DNA of 64,000 nucleotides from Wuchereria bancrofti (Eukaryota > Nematoda > Chromadorea > Rhabditida > Onchocercidae). Positions 12,511 to 25,234 of the stretch are shown piece after piece. The notes below the pieces were generated by a model, which saw only the letters and a program-made list of their open reading frames with translations, was not told where the DNA came from and searched no databases. Position 1 is the first letter of the stretch, and the number at the start of each line of letters is the position of its first letter. The position numbers and the translations under genes are program-made. The DNA is taken from NCBI GenBank assembly GCA_005281725.1, contig SSBO01000009.1:4538163-4602162 (forward strand), in the 5' to 3' direction.

Positions 12511-13217
12511 AAAACTTGGAATGTTATCGATTTACTGGAGAAAGCTTGAGACACTGTCCAGTTTAATAATCATTCCAGAATCCTTCAATCATTTTTGTAT
12601 GATAGCTGGATTAAATAAAGTTAAATGGTATTTTCCTACAACTGACAGTTTAAATACGTGTATATTTGCAATTCAAATTGCTTTAGTTTAGTCACTTTGG
12701 CTTTAAATTTTTCAATTTTATAAATCCATCATAAGATAAATTGTATAACTGCTAAGGTAATGCGACCTTTTTCCTACCTTTAGCATAATCTCAAGAGAGT
12801 CGTCCCATTTCCACCCTCGCATTCTTTACGATCTTTAATGAGACATAGCAATGTATTGTGCAATATTTGCGCTTCTTTTGTTGAATGAACTGACTGTAAA
12901 CTTCGTGTATGTTACCTGTTTAAGTCAACTGTAACTTTAAATAGGATTTCATTATATATGTGCAGTTACTCTCCTTAATTGTTCTATCATCTATCTCAGA
13001 GGCTGTCCTCGAGTACAGATATGCTTGAGCCAAATAACATTTATTTCTTTTAATCTTACATAATCTTACAGTTGGGTTATATATTAGTACAATGTTAAGA
13101 TAACAGAACTGATAATTTAAAAGGAATTGGTAACCGTAAGTAATTTTATGACTAAGTACTGCCTGCTCCTTTTCAATGATGTCACTATATGAAGTTAATT
13201 TGTAACAATTCATAGGG

Positions 13218-14986
13218 ATGTCTCAGTATGAACCATGGTACCTACGTCGAAGATGTCCAATATTTTTTTATCCATGTGTACCTGTGTATGTTGGCGTATG
13301 GCCAGCAAGGTTAGTAACATACTTTTTCCAAGTATTACAGGAAACATGAAAAGGATTCAATCAAAAAATTCAAAGTTAAAAATATTGCTTGCAAAAAGTC
13401 CAAAAAAATGTAAGCTATTCTTGGAATACCAAAATACTTGATTTTAATTTCAAATTCCGCATTTATAATTGTTCCCATTGATACTTACTGTTATCATATT
13501 GCAGGAAATGTGTAGTTATCTTGAGCGCGATACTGTTTGCAATCGGTGTGATGATTTTACTTGGTTTATTACTTACCTGTATTGCTGTTGAATGTTCTGC
13601 TATGTTAGTTATTTTCGAATTTGCTGTTTGACTATATAATAAGACACACCTAGTAGGTGGGACACAGTCAGATAAATGTCCGTTAAAGCTCTTCTGCGTT
13701 GACACGTCTCATCAACTGTTTAAATATAGCAGGAAAAAAGAGCTCTAATACCTAATCACTGATTCTCCTAATGATTGTTGACTGCGAGATGACAGTGCTT
13801 AGAAAAACTTAATCCTCTTGTAAGTCAGATATAACAATCAAAAGTAAGATTTGTCATCTGTTCGAATAGGACTTTACGAATATTTATTTTTGTTTGTCAT
13901 TCGCTTAACGATAAATTCTATGGACTAGATTTAATAGCTTGGGAATACTGAAATTTAAACTTCGAGTTTGTGTGAGAAAACTTTACTGATCAGTTTGTTT
14001 CTATATAGAACTGAAATGTTGTACAAATTAATTAAGTGCAAAAAGCGAAGACGAAATAGAGAATTTCAAAACTGAAAAATAAAAAATTTTGAAGCGCTGG
14101 TGCTTTATTACCGCTCGCTTTATTATTAATTATTGTTGGTATACTGATGCTTCATTGCGGTTGGGCAGCTCATTTGCTCGACGAAGAAAGCTCTAATGAT
14201 GTACCGTAAGCGATCATTTTCTCCATTTAAAATTTCTACTTTATATCAATTCATAATTGCGATTCAGACGAACATTAGTCTTTTTTAACATCATAATATT
14301 TCCTTTTTATTATTTACTGTAAGCTTCATAAATCCAACTTCTCAACTGTTATTTGTATTAAGCGTGAAAGTTGTAACAAATGAAGAAAAAAGCCCAAATC
14401 CTGATGAAATAGCATTGTTTGAGAGTGCCTATAAAGAGCCAATACCGGAGGTATGTTTGATTTTATGTAACAAAATTCTTCAAAGTATTTTAAAAATGTA
14501 TTGAAGATATTAATTTGTTTAATAGGAATGGCAGTGATTTGCAAAGGAAATGAATTTTCTGAACAGTGTTCGTGTCTGAGAATTTAGCTTAAAAAGAATC
14601 ATTAGGAAGAATTAGATTTAAAAAATGCTCTCGGCAGCATTGAATATTTTCTTAAAAATAATTCACTTGTATGAATTTTTCCCAATTAACTTTGCGCTAT
14701 ATTTATGAGTGTCTAGTTCCACTGTCTATGACACTGTGAAATTATCCAAGATTCAACAAATTGAATATTGCAGATTAGGCAAGGTTACTGGCAATTTGAA
14801 GATAAATTAGCATGGCAAACTGTTGCTAATCCATACCCAATACAGTAAGTTTTCATATCGTCACTTTTTATTTCTTAAAGTAGTTAAATGAAATTAGCGA
14901 AAATTATAAAAATAAATGAATTAATGCATCAAAATATATTTTTCAGGCACACACTGAGAAATACGGTTGAACGTCCGGAATACTGA
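13218..14986 (+). CDS. Small membrane protein with two TM segments, 179 aa, family not recognised
   Basis: Six exons agree in phase throughout: 13218-13309, 13505-13603, 14095-14205, 14324-14450, 14774-14844 and 14947-14986 (TGA). The N-terminus is MSQYEPWYLRRRCPIFFYPC, basic and aromatic. A first hydrophobic helix of about 25 residues (KCVVILSAILFAIGVMILLG) is followed by a short CIAVECSA link. A second helix (GALLPLALLLIIVGILMLHC) follows. The remaining roughly 90 residues are polar, with acidic patches (LLDEESSNDV, EEKSPNPDE), and end ERPEY. This suggests a helical-hairpin membrane protein with a cytosolic tail, but no catalytic motif is visible. The start was chosen as the first ATG upstream with a strong donor at the exon end. 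I do not recognise the family. Confidence 0.68.
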
Positions 14987-15880
14987 AGTGTAAAAAATGC
15001 GAAACACTGAAACTAACTTGTACGACAGGAACATGAAAATCATAAAATTATTAAAATTGACAAGTGGTGAAGAGATTTCGTTGCTTATCATTTTCACACC
15101 TGAGAAGCCTTTTCAGTTGCAATCAAAACTAAAGTTGTAACTCATCTTGCCTTTGTTTTCCTCATAAAAAATCTGCCTTTTCCTGATAATACTGGACTTT
15201 ATTTCATATATTTTAAAACAGATTTCATTCTATGCAAGGGATTTTTTTCAATAACTTATTTTTTAATAGGTTTTAGAAGATTTAAAAAGAAGTGATAATA
15301 GGTTTATATTATGCATGGATATAATTTGATAAAACTTTTAAAATTGCCTATATGCACTTTCATTTCTTTTTTGTAAATAACTTTGCTTCTTCGCTTCTTC
15401 ATTATTAGTTTGGATTGTTATTTAGCCAAAGATTAGTTTTTTGAGTTTAGCAAATGAATTCGTCCTGTTGTATGCTCATATTTATTCATTCAAAAAAAAA
15501 ACGAGAAAAGTGCTTCTCAAAAATTTGGCCCTCAATTCATAGCTTTTATAAAATTATCCACTTCTACGGATTGTATTATTTGCTTATTTTTAAATTGCCT
15601 CTTATATCCATTATAATGATTTCGGCTCTTATTTTATTATTTCAGAATTCTTTCCTAATTTACTTAAGCATATGCTTTTAATTTTTGCAAGCATATGCTT
15701 TTGCAACATTTCAGGATCAAATTAAGCTGCTTTATATGTTATTATTACTTATCATTCGATATTTACATAAATTAGTGCATTCTTAACAGCAGTTTATCAC
15801 TTTGATCTCTTTTAAAGCAGTAAGCCATAATTCCTTCATTTTCCGATTTCTGCTAGTTTCCTACAGTGCTGAAGACATAG
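14987..15880. other. Intergenic stretch
   Basis: AT-rich. It holds a 75-codon hydrophobic ORF at 15454-15681 that I do not consider real (leucine, isoleucine and phenylalanine from T-rich sequence). A CCTACAG acceptor-like site lies shortly before the start codon at 15888. Confidence 0.45.
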
Positions 15881-15887
15881 CGAAACA

Positions 15888-16970
15888 ATGTCCTTCAAGA
15901 AAAATGTGAGTAATGAAATATCTGTTCAAAACAATTTTTTCAAACTTTAATTTAGCAGAAGAGAGCTAAAAATGTATTTACAATATTTGAAATCATTTTT
16001 AAAACCATTATAAGTTCATCTCGGTCTTCATTAAGAGCTATTGAGAAAATTTATTTCAGTGCAAACTTCCTTCGCTTTATTGCAAACTGAAAAGCAGTAT
16101 TGTGGTCTGTGCGGTGGAATTCTTGCAGTAGTTTTTCTTCGCAAAAGAGCTTTCAAGTTATTTGGAGTTAATATTCTAATTGCTTACAATAAAGTATTTC
16201 ATTTAATAGTTTTTTCTTGTAAAATAAGTAATCGACTGCAGGTGGAAGAAGGTAGCATCACTGCAATGCCACAGTTGAATCATAGTGATGAGTGGCTGTC
16301 GTTTTGGGAAATTGAAATATGGAGAGAATTTGGTTACCCACAACTGTTCATTTTCCGATATATCTCTTCATTTCTTCTATCACTGACCACTTAGACTTTT
16401 CCGCTTATCCTCTTTCTTTCTTAATTGTTTGAGAAAAGCTAAACTTCTGTCATTTTCAAATTTTAACTTAATAGAATAAATTTAACAGAAGAAAGTTTAG
16501 CTTCCAGTTCCTTTTCAATAGCATTTTGTTGATTTAGCCTAAATTAATAAGATGCCAAAGTACATCAAATGGTTTAACAAAAATGAAAGGATATTATGTT
16601 AAGGAAAGATGAATAACTATTTCTGTAAATAAATTTTCGAGAAAAAATCGGAATATTCCGCATCACTTCAACTTTTCAATGTTTGATTTTGTCAATTTAT
16701 GGTAGTAATGAATTGGTAGTATTGCTAAAATATATTACTATAAATATTGCCCTCTGTTCAACAGCTGTTAAACGATGTAAGGAGAATTGTCCACCGATAT
16801 TGGCATTTGAGTTAAAACTATCAGTATTCGTACTTTTGCTTGTCTTTTTATGTATTCGTTTTATGTTGGTTTTTTATACAACAAATTTGATGAGTAATGG
16901 AATAATCGCTCTAGTCTTTGGGATAATTCAATTAGATTTCGATGGAATGGAAGATTTGCTATTATTTTGA
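15888..16970 (+). CDS. Putative small membrane protein, about 4 exons, family not recognised
   Basis: The most consistent model is 15888-15909, 16060-16193 (or ending 16127), 16242-16332 and 16765-16970 (TGA), with phases matching at each junction. Exon 2 encodes a Cys-rich, hydrophobic stretch (YCGLCGGILAVVFLRKRAF). Exon 3 reads VEEGSITAMPQLNHSDEWLS and then FWEIEIWREF, which looks like genuine soluble protein. Exon 4 has CKENCPPI followed by a strong TM helix (LSVFVLLLVFLCIRFMLVFY) and an acidic tail. In exon 1 the best donor is GTGAGT at 15906, but the frame favours GTAATG at 15910, which weakens the first junction. The gene follows the 13.2-kb membrane-protein gene on the same strand, about 0.9 kb away. 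No homology was recognised. Confidence 0.42.
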
Positions 16971-17285
16971 GTAAATTTTCCTCAAAAATTTGAAGATAAT
17001 TCCATTCCATTATAGATATTTTATGGTAATAGCACTTTTAAGTTAGTCTTTAATTTTTATAGTTCAAATATTCGATTAGAATGTTGAAATGCTGAAGTTG
17101 ACATTTGGTATCATCAACTTTGTAATTATAACAGTTAATAACATGTCACACGTACAAGAAAAACTTCCTTGTAATACATTAAAAGCATAATAGTTAACCT
17201 TTGCTTATCTATTATGGAGAAATAAAGCTAGCAGATTTTTTTTGCAAATCTCCAAATCATTCATTTAAGACCCAATCTCAATTTG

Positions 17286-17787
17286 TTAATGTTTTATCGC
17301 AATCGAAATATAAAAGAATTGTTGTGGCAACGGATAATGCATTGACACACGAGTAGAGCCATCAATTAGTTCGTAGTAACTGACAGAATTACTTTTCTTC
17401 CTGGACTTTGTATGGTTCAAATCACTGATTGACCTTGGCAAGGGCAATTGTCGTCTGAAAGAAGAAGCTCTACGGGTACTGCACTGAGAAGAAGAAACAT
17501 AGCGAACTTTTGCGCAGTACCATAGGCTGCAGTACATACACTAATAAGATGATTTGCTTTGAGTCTTTTGGGTTTTTGTTTACTGAGCTGAGAACTGGGT
17601 AAAAAGACCTGATGTATGGAACATCAAGAATGGAAACTATTCGTATAGCTTTTTCAAAGCTTCTCGTTGAGAATTCACTATTTTCCGGTTTCGTTTTCCA
17701 GAGATAATTTTTATTGGAAGTTAAAGTTTCGCAAAGCAAGAAAAAAAGCAATTTTAGACGAGCAATAAATTGGTTCTTGCAAGTCAT
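17286..17787 (-). other. Minus-strand coding-like ORFs, possible last exons of a small gene
   Basis: Two overlapping frames are open: 17787-17470 (105 codons) and 17537-17286 (83 codons). The second contains STRRASSFRRQLPLPRSISD and continues LNHTKSRKKSNSVSYYELIDG. It is preceded on the minus strand by a TTCTTCTCAG acceptor near 17483, so it could be a terminal exon. The Ser/Arg/Lys-rich, low-hydrophobicity composition is unlike chance translation of this AT-rich DNA. No family was recognised, and the upstream junction was not resolved. Confidence 0.3.
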
Positions 17788-17789
17788 CT

Positions 17790-20410
17790 TCCAACCTCTT
17801 TAAGATTGTACTTCTGAGATGATACTTCGATCACATTGAACCATTTCTTTTTTCCAATGAAGAAGTTGTTTAAGATAATTGCATTTATATTTAAATCTTT
17901 TCCTACCTACCTGTAATTTTATGAATTTTAAGCTTCTGATATATTAATATTTGAAAATATATTTTTACCAATTTTCAGATTATGAAGACTAACTGATACT
18001 AATCACTACAATAAATTTTCAAATTGTTTCTTCTGGAATCAATGAAAGTTGCTGCTCTATCTAATTCCACATTTGTAAAGGTGTATTAGTGATGGAGTAA
18101 AATACAAGAATTGCAAGTAAATTTCAAATCATCTCGAACAGAAAATGATATGATTTCCGGAAGTGTTTCAATCTTTTCGTTCCTTCTTTTGATAGCAACC
18201 TTATTTAACTCTTTTTCTTATTTTCAAATTCTGCTATAAACTTGAGGATGTTGAAATAAGAAAGTAACTTCCATTACCTTTCTCCTTCTTAGCGAATTTC
18301 TGAGACCTTTGTCACTTTTTTCTTTTTGGTCACATTTTTTTGCATTGAACTATCAAAATAATTTTTCAATAGTTAATTTTAAAAAAATCCAAAATTTACT
18401 ATTAGTTCGAACATTTAAAATAAAAAAATGCAGTTACCGGTCTTCTAATAGCTATGAAGAATGAAGAGATCAAAGTTTGAATATAAGCAAGTACCATCGG
18501 ATTAGATAAATGAATTGAAAATCGTGCTTAATGAATGATAGGTCTTGCTTTCACCAAATTGGTATTATTTCATTACTAAAAGCTCACAACTTTGGCTCAT
18601 TTCAGTTTTAAATTCATTTTAAGAGAGAAAATATAGTTATCGTTATATCGTTGGTTATTTGTTATTCAAAATATCAATTCTTTTATTTTTTCTCCATCAA
18701 TTAATTGTTATTAATTAGCTCACTAAAATATTTATTTCATTTACTTCAGCTTTTCCTACTTATCAAACATGTTTGATGTACATCAATAATGTATTTCAAT
18801 ATTCTTAAATCGTCGATCACAAATATTCCTCTCAAATTAGCGCTTTAAGTGGATTGAAAAAATGGATTGAAATTCTAAAAATTCAAATTAATTCGTAGTA
18901 AAACGAATGCACTCAAAATGCGTTGCAGACAAGCAACGAATCAATTCGCTCAACCGTTGCGGAATTAGGTGCCACCAATTCGTCCACTTCAATCAGTTTT
19001 ATTGGTTATTTTTAATTGTAGTTCAAATTCTTTTTTTATGATAAACTGCTTTCACCTTACGATTTGTTTTACTCCCTGAGCGCCTGGAAAAGTTCAGTTC
19101 TAATTTAAAAAGAAATAGAAAAAAGATGTCTTCCGAATACTGCCTAAAGTTGATTAAATTCTATTCTGTTGCTATAAGAATCCTTATAATTATTCTTTTC
19201 CTCTTTTTACCCAATACTTCAATTTACAACTATTTGAATGTCCCATAAATCATTTTATCATATTATAGCGGCAACTTTTAATATTTCTAAGTGATAATTT
19301 ATCAAATATCGCTTCATTGGAGGACTTTCCTGTTTATTCCGATTTGTATCTTTTATTTTCCATACTAATCTAGAAAATACTTTTTAGCTCTCAAAACATT
19401 ATGAAGAATCAGTTAGGTTGAAATTGGGACACGATCTTAGAAAGCTAGCTGGAAAATGATGTTAATTTTTACTGTTTCGGAAAATCCTATGAATTGGCTT
19501 TTTATTTCTAAAAATTTTGAATGCTAAAAAAAGAATAAGGCATAATTTTTCATATTTCCATTTTAAAATTCTTGTCGATAAAATCTTATTTCTTCTATTT
19601 GTAAAACGTCAATTATATTTCTGTAAATGTACAAGATATGTAGATTCTCTTTCTAAATTTTGTTTTTTTCTTGAATTTCGGTCTTCCAGTTCTTTTTTCT
19701 ATTTCATCTCACGATTTTCACTTTTGTTCATTTTATCTCAACCATTCTTCCACTTTTGTTTATTAAAAAAAATAAATAAAAAATTAAAAAAAAAATTAAA
19801 TCATGAAATCAAAATGATTCTTTAAAATCATAAAATCCAATCATTTTCTTCAACTATCTCAAGCTTAATATAGTAGAGTGAAATAGATGTGGAATACGAT
19901 CGACCAATTTGAATGTGTACATTAGTCGAAATTCCGTCTTTCTCTTTAGAATGCAACTGAAATCGGCCGAAGAGAAAATCTCATCATTAAGTTAATGCAG
20001 TGTAACGTTGAGGATTTTAAAATTTTAAATTAGTTTTCACTTGTTAAACAAATTTGATTTGATTTGATTTTTATTCACTTATATCATAAATTTCCTTCTT
20101 CTCTCTTTACTGCAAGAATTTAAACACTTTTGGAAGCTTTTAGGACAATTCAAACATCTGTCTTGTTTAGCCAGAAAGTCGGAAACGCTACGCTTCTTCC
20201 ATACACATTAATTACAGTTATTCATCTGTCTCTGAGCAAATCTTTCAATAACGAACGACTAATTCAGTAGCATAATTTTATTTCCTAACAACGCAGCGCA
20301 AAAGAATTCCTCAGCGCCTGCTACTATTTAGCCACTCAACGCTCATGTGATGGAAGATCAAAGAATTTATTCACATGAATGAAGTGGCACCAACAGATTT
20401 AATGTGCAGT
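17790..20410. other. Non-coding stretch
   Basis: Very AT-rich sequence, including an A/T run with short AAATAAA-type repeats near 19770-19800. There is one 102-codon Phe/Leu/Lys-rich ORF at 19517 that reflects base composition. Nothing else could be supported. Confidence 0.5.
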
Positions 20411-20413
20411 CAG

Positions 20414-20656
20414 TCAATTACTGCACCTCAAGGGTGACAATTCCGCAGAAGAGTGACAATTATGTCTGTTAGCATCTGCTAAACTTGAAATGTTTTGTTT
20501 TTCGTCCATTCTGTCAAATATGAACAGCGTGAATTGCAGAGGCAAATATAATGTTTTATGGACAATTTTTGAATAATTACATTTCTTTAATTTTTGTAAA
20601 ATTTGTCGCGTACTTCTACAAAGTGCTCTATCGGTAATAAGCATGAAATGTGACAC
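20414..20656 (-). other. Minus-strand 80-codon ORF of uncertain status
   Basis: The frame reads TDRALCRSTRQILQKLKKCN and later DEKQNISSLADANRHNCHSS, a balanced composition. It opens with GTG rather than ATG, and I found no linked exon. It could be a terminal exon or chance. Confidence 0.2.
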
Positions 20657-23600
20657 TGTGTACCTTCGATCCTACTATAACTTTCCACTCTTTAATCTTT
20701 GGACTCAACTAGTCATGAAACACGACCTTTCCTCTCACGTCCAATACCTACATTATGTGTGATATCGCCATCTACTATTGCACTAATTCCAGTCTCCAAA
20801 TTTGGGATGGTGTCTTTTAAGTAGTCTTTGACCTTTCACAAAATTCGTGATATCCTCTTAAGATGAAAAAAGCTAACTTCTTCTCTGTAACTCGATTTCT
20901 TGACTCAATCGATTTCTTCTCCTTTTTTCAAGGAACTGAAATGTGCTGACAAAGGATTTTGCTTACATGGATTTTTATTTCTCTGCAAATCTTTTGCAAG
21001 AAATATTTCTTGCAGTTTGATTGAAATTTGAAATAATCCTTTCTTAATTTTATCTTTAAAGGAAGACGAGAAAGAATTACAACTCGCTAAATATTATTTA
21101 AGTATTTTGAAACAATCGCTTTAAAGACTTTATTTTTAAATCATTTTATCAAGCAAATATGAAATGATATGAATAAATAAACACAAATTTCATTGCCAGC
21201 TATTTCTCGTTTCCACATGAAAATCATTCTTTAAGCCATATGTTATATCCCTTTATCAAAAAATGGAAAAAAAATGGTTGAAAGAGTTCTTCATTTTCAG
21301 CAAATCTGTTTCGTAACAGAAATAGGAAGGAAGAAGTTGATTGATGTTATTTTCATTTTTAAAACATCAGTCGCCTTTTTTCTTATTCCATCCGTCTCTT
21401 CCAATGTTCATGACAAAAATTTTTTTAACAAACTATTTAAAAAGTCATCAAGGTCAAATATTTATTCAGAAAGAATTTTTTTGAATGATGTTTTGTAAAT
21501 TATCGTTTGGTTTTCGTTTTTTTTTACGGTTTTTGCGTCTCAAAGTAAATTTCATTGAAGGAAACTCAAAAGGTGAAAGATTTTTTTTCGTTTTTATGTT
21601 GCCGAATTAATTTTGATGAATAGTAGCAAAATTTTTGTAGCAAATGAAGTTGGATTATAGGTAGAATAAAAGGACAATACGATTCCAGAAAATTGTCGCT
21701 ACTAAATTCCAGAAGATTCCAGTTTACATAAATCGTAGAGGATTTTAATTACTAAATGATTATGCCTTGAAAAATTTAACGCATTGCCATATTGACAATA
21801 TAAGTTTTATCTGTTTTTTAAAAGGAGAAGCTTTGTTCGGTTGAGTGTTGACAACTAATTCATTTCTTTATTGAAATTCTTATGTTGTTATTCAACTTCA
21901 AAAAATCTGGCAATCAGTTTTCAGTATAAATTCATACTGTGTTACCTAACTTTTTGAGCTCATCACTAACTTATTTGACGATTAGTATCTTAAGTATTTC
22001 CGATTTCTTTAGGCACCCATACAACATGTTTAGAAACAAATTTAAATTGAAGACAAAAAGATCACGATAGGATTAGTATGTTTCTGTTAGAGAACATTTC
22101 TCTTCATTAGCCAGTGTCATTTTAATCAATGAGCCAAGTTTATATCCCATTGTCCTGTTGTCACAACTAAACTATCTCTGTTTCACCAGTTAAAAGTAGG
22201 TATTTTTATTTATGGTATTGTAACACTCTAATATTATTGTTGTCTGTAGTGACTGATCCCTGCATTCCCGCACTCTTCCAGGGTAAAAGGTTAGAGAGTG
22301 GGGGTTATAGATTTTGTAAAAATTCTGTCTTTATTACTCTTACTTAAGAACAGAGCTTAATTTGCATATTAGCAGCAGCTTTCATAAATTATAAAAGTGG
22401 ACCTGTTAGTTTCTATCGAGATGGTTAAGTGGTACAAATATTCTACTGTGTGTTTTGGCCTTATTTGTCAAATAAATATGTTTCGTTTCCTTTCAAAATC
22501 GCTACTTTGATGAGATGGCAAAAGGACGGTTGGTTTTATCGTTTAGAGATGCGCAGGTACCGATAACACAAATATACTACGATTCCATCAAGCCTGCAAA
22601 TGCTTTCATTTCATTCATTTCCTCTCGTCTCTTTAACATTCATTCATTGGCCTCTCTCAATACTTACGGGTTAGCCAAGAAACGGCTTATAGTAGTTGCA
22701 TTGTCGCTTACGTCATCTATCGAAGTAGTTATTATCTATCGGTATAAGTTATTTCCTGCTTTAAGCTCAAATTTGAAACAATTTGGAAAATCTGTTTTTC
22801 ATTACAGAAAAATGGGCTTTGATAAGTTTCGGACTGTCCAATTTTGTTAAAAACTATTAAAAACAATCTTATCCTTCACATTTCTGTACAGGATTTACTA
22901 TTGCAATACCACCTCTCCCTGTGCCCTCACTTTCACTTACTGTCGTGAAATGTCGCACAACCACCTATCGTCTCCTGTCCTTCCTGCTTTACTGTGTTTG
23001 TTCTGTATATCCGCATCTATCAACATCGATCCGCTGTATCGGTTCTAGTCACTGGTGCAACGATCGTTTCTCTTTCTCTTTATCCATCTGTTCGTGACCA
23101 CTGCAAATAGCATCCCCACCGCCTCTCCTTAAAATTGATTCACAAGTATTTTTGGAAGTATTGTCACACTGATAAGACTGTTCCTGTTTATTTATAATTT
23201 ACCGGATTACTCTCCGTCACTCCTAGTCGGAAAATCGAGAATACACAAATTGATATACTTGCTTCAGAACACTTTCTTCAGATGAATCCAGAAATGTGTG
23301 GAATTTAAACATTTTAGTTCATATTGTTGGAATTAAGACTGCATAATGGATAGCGAGGAGCGGTAAGGAAGAATATGTTGCTGTGATAGACTCATTGCTG
23401 GACGCCTTGATCAAAATGTGTTGAATATTTCCTGTACCTTAAGTATGATAATCTTCTGTTTTTTCCATGCCAAAAAGTTTATTCTCGTCATTAATATTCC
23501 ATCCGTGTCAAGATTTCCTCTCCTAAATGCTGCCATTGATCTGTTTATTTTGGGTCTAACTAACTGATTATTTCTAGAATCATTAGGGACTAGGAAAGCT

Positions 23601-23914
23601 AATATCTTTCACCCGTCGAAATTCCCTACTTACTTTCTATTCTTGTGAATGGGAACTTCCCTTTGTTTTAATTTAACTCTTTGCTGTTTATCGGAATATT
23701 TGATGTGATATTCAAAAAGCTTTCATCATCTTCCTTGTGCTTTACTTTTCTTCTCTTCAGCTTGTTGACCAGTTGTTGGTAATGGTCAGACATCGTCTCT
23801 TCCTTTTGTCCATTATAAGGATTCAACGCAATGCCACCTGATGCTTTGCTGATGATACTGATGGTCCAGTATGTCCTCTCATTCCTTTCAAAACCATCCC
23901 TTTGACTTTAAAGA
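20657..23914. other. Mostly non-coding stretch
   Basis: It contains a 20-bp perfect palindrome at 20995-21014 (TGCAAGAAATATTTCTTGCA). It also has a 111-codon ORF at 22515-22850 (begins MAKGRLVLSFRDAQ) with no linked exon or known domain, and a GC-richer patch around 22900-23130 open in one plus frame without a start codon. None reaches the level of a gene call. Confidence 0.4.
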
Positions 23915-23979
23915 AATTTAGGCTCTTCCCAGCTAATTTGCATAGATATTATGCAAATTAGCTGGGAGGAGCCTAAATT
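23915..23979. repeat. Near-perfect 30-bp-arm hairpin containing an ATGCAAAT octamer
   Basis: Arms 23915-23944 and 23950-23979 are reverse complements with a single T/C difference (a G-U pair if transcribed) around a 5-base loop (GATAT). The right arm contains ATGCAAATTAGCTGGGAGG. The octamer ATGCAAAT, the POU-factor site, occurs in one orientation on each arm. Possible explanations are a miniature inverted-repeat element, a small-RNA precursor, or a fold-back. Confidence 0.9.
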
Positions 23980-25234
23980 ACTTTTGGATAATTCTAAACG
24001 AAACATTTGAATGGATAATTCCATTTTTTTTCTATAACTAAAAATCTAAAACTTATCTAGAAGTCCAAAACTTTTAAATTTGATCCTTTCTCACTTTCCA
24101 TTATGAGAATCATTAGAAATAAATATTCGAAGAATGGAGTTATCATTTATATTGATCAAAATAACTTCAGTAAGCTACATGTGAGCTGAATAAAGTGACT
24201 GTTTGTATCAAACGAACTACGAATAGATTATTCATCTTTCGTTCGTATCATTTGTCATCTGAGCAAAACAGAGAGCATCGTTTAAAATTTCAAGAATAGC
24301 GCGGAGACAGTTACGAACAACTAATCGGTCTTCTAATTAATTAAGGACATAACTAGTAGTTGTCTTGACACGTAATGTTTACCTTGCACTATTAATATGG
24401 TACTTTGTAGTTATCTGTAACCGTTTAATCTGTTGAGGTAGAGACGTTATCAATTGATGGAACTGATGCATCTTTCCTGCTTGAAGTAATGATATGTTGA
24501 TTGGAAGTTTACAGTGATTAAATATTCATAGTAAAAATGGTCAAAAAAGTAAAATTCTTTCGCGGTGGGATTTCACTTTTTCAAACTGCCGAAACAGTTT
24601 AAGACGGGCATAATTCGAAAGAACTATGTGTTACTATAGTATTGGACAGAAATAGAATCTTCACCTGGCGCTATACTCAGCTTATTTGTGAATAAGTTAA
24701 AATAATATTTCATGCTGTGAAATAGCCTAGTAGGTTCTTCGTATTAATCAATATGTAAACAAAAGTATCCGTTATTATTAGAGTAACCAGTTTACACTAT
24801 TTCCTTTTTCATTAGGATGAATGTTGCCTGGCAACCCTAATTAATTAAAGTGCGTACGAACTTTAAAGATAAACCGTCTTTATGTTTTGCCGATTTAGGT
24901 TGTGTTCCTGTCCACCACTAGTGTCTTTCTCTGTTACTCAATACTCTTATACATTAGTAACAATTTTTTATTAATGAACCATTCATCCATGATGCTTGCT
25001 TTTTCAAAAGCATAGAGAATTTATCTGTATTGCATAGAACGCTAAAAAGGAGTTGCAAGGAAAATCAGTTTTCTAATTCCATATATAAATGTTTTTCCGG
25101 CGATGGAATTGATACTGAGATTTCATGTGAAAATGATGGATGAACGAAGAATGCTACCTGTTGGTACTTATGAATGAAGTAAAGAATACTGAGCAGCGGG
25201 AAAATTTTAGAGTTGAAAGATGAAAACTGTTCTT
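23980..25234. other. Non-coding stretch
   Basis: AT-rich, with only short ORFs. No feature could be supported. Confidence 0.5.

Noticed and set aside
16060..16127. Alternative frame of exon 2 (CKLPSLYCKLKSSIVVCAV) using the strong GTGAGT donor of exon 1
   Set aside because: It fits the donor but runs into a stop soon after the next junction, whereas the other frame continues through two more exons in phase.
19517..19825. 102-codon Phe/Lys/Leu-rich ORF
   Set aside because: Translation of poly-T and poly-A sequence, no protein-like pattern.
22515..22850. 111-codon ORF starting MAKGRLVLSF
   Set aside because: Opens with ATG and has fair composition, but no splice signals, partner exon or family. 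Kept only as a note in the surrounding region.
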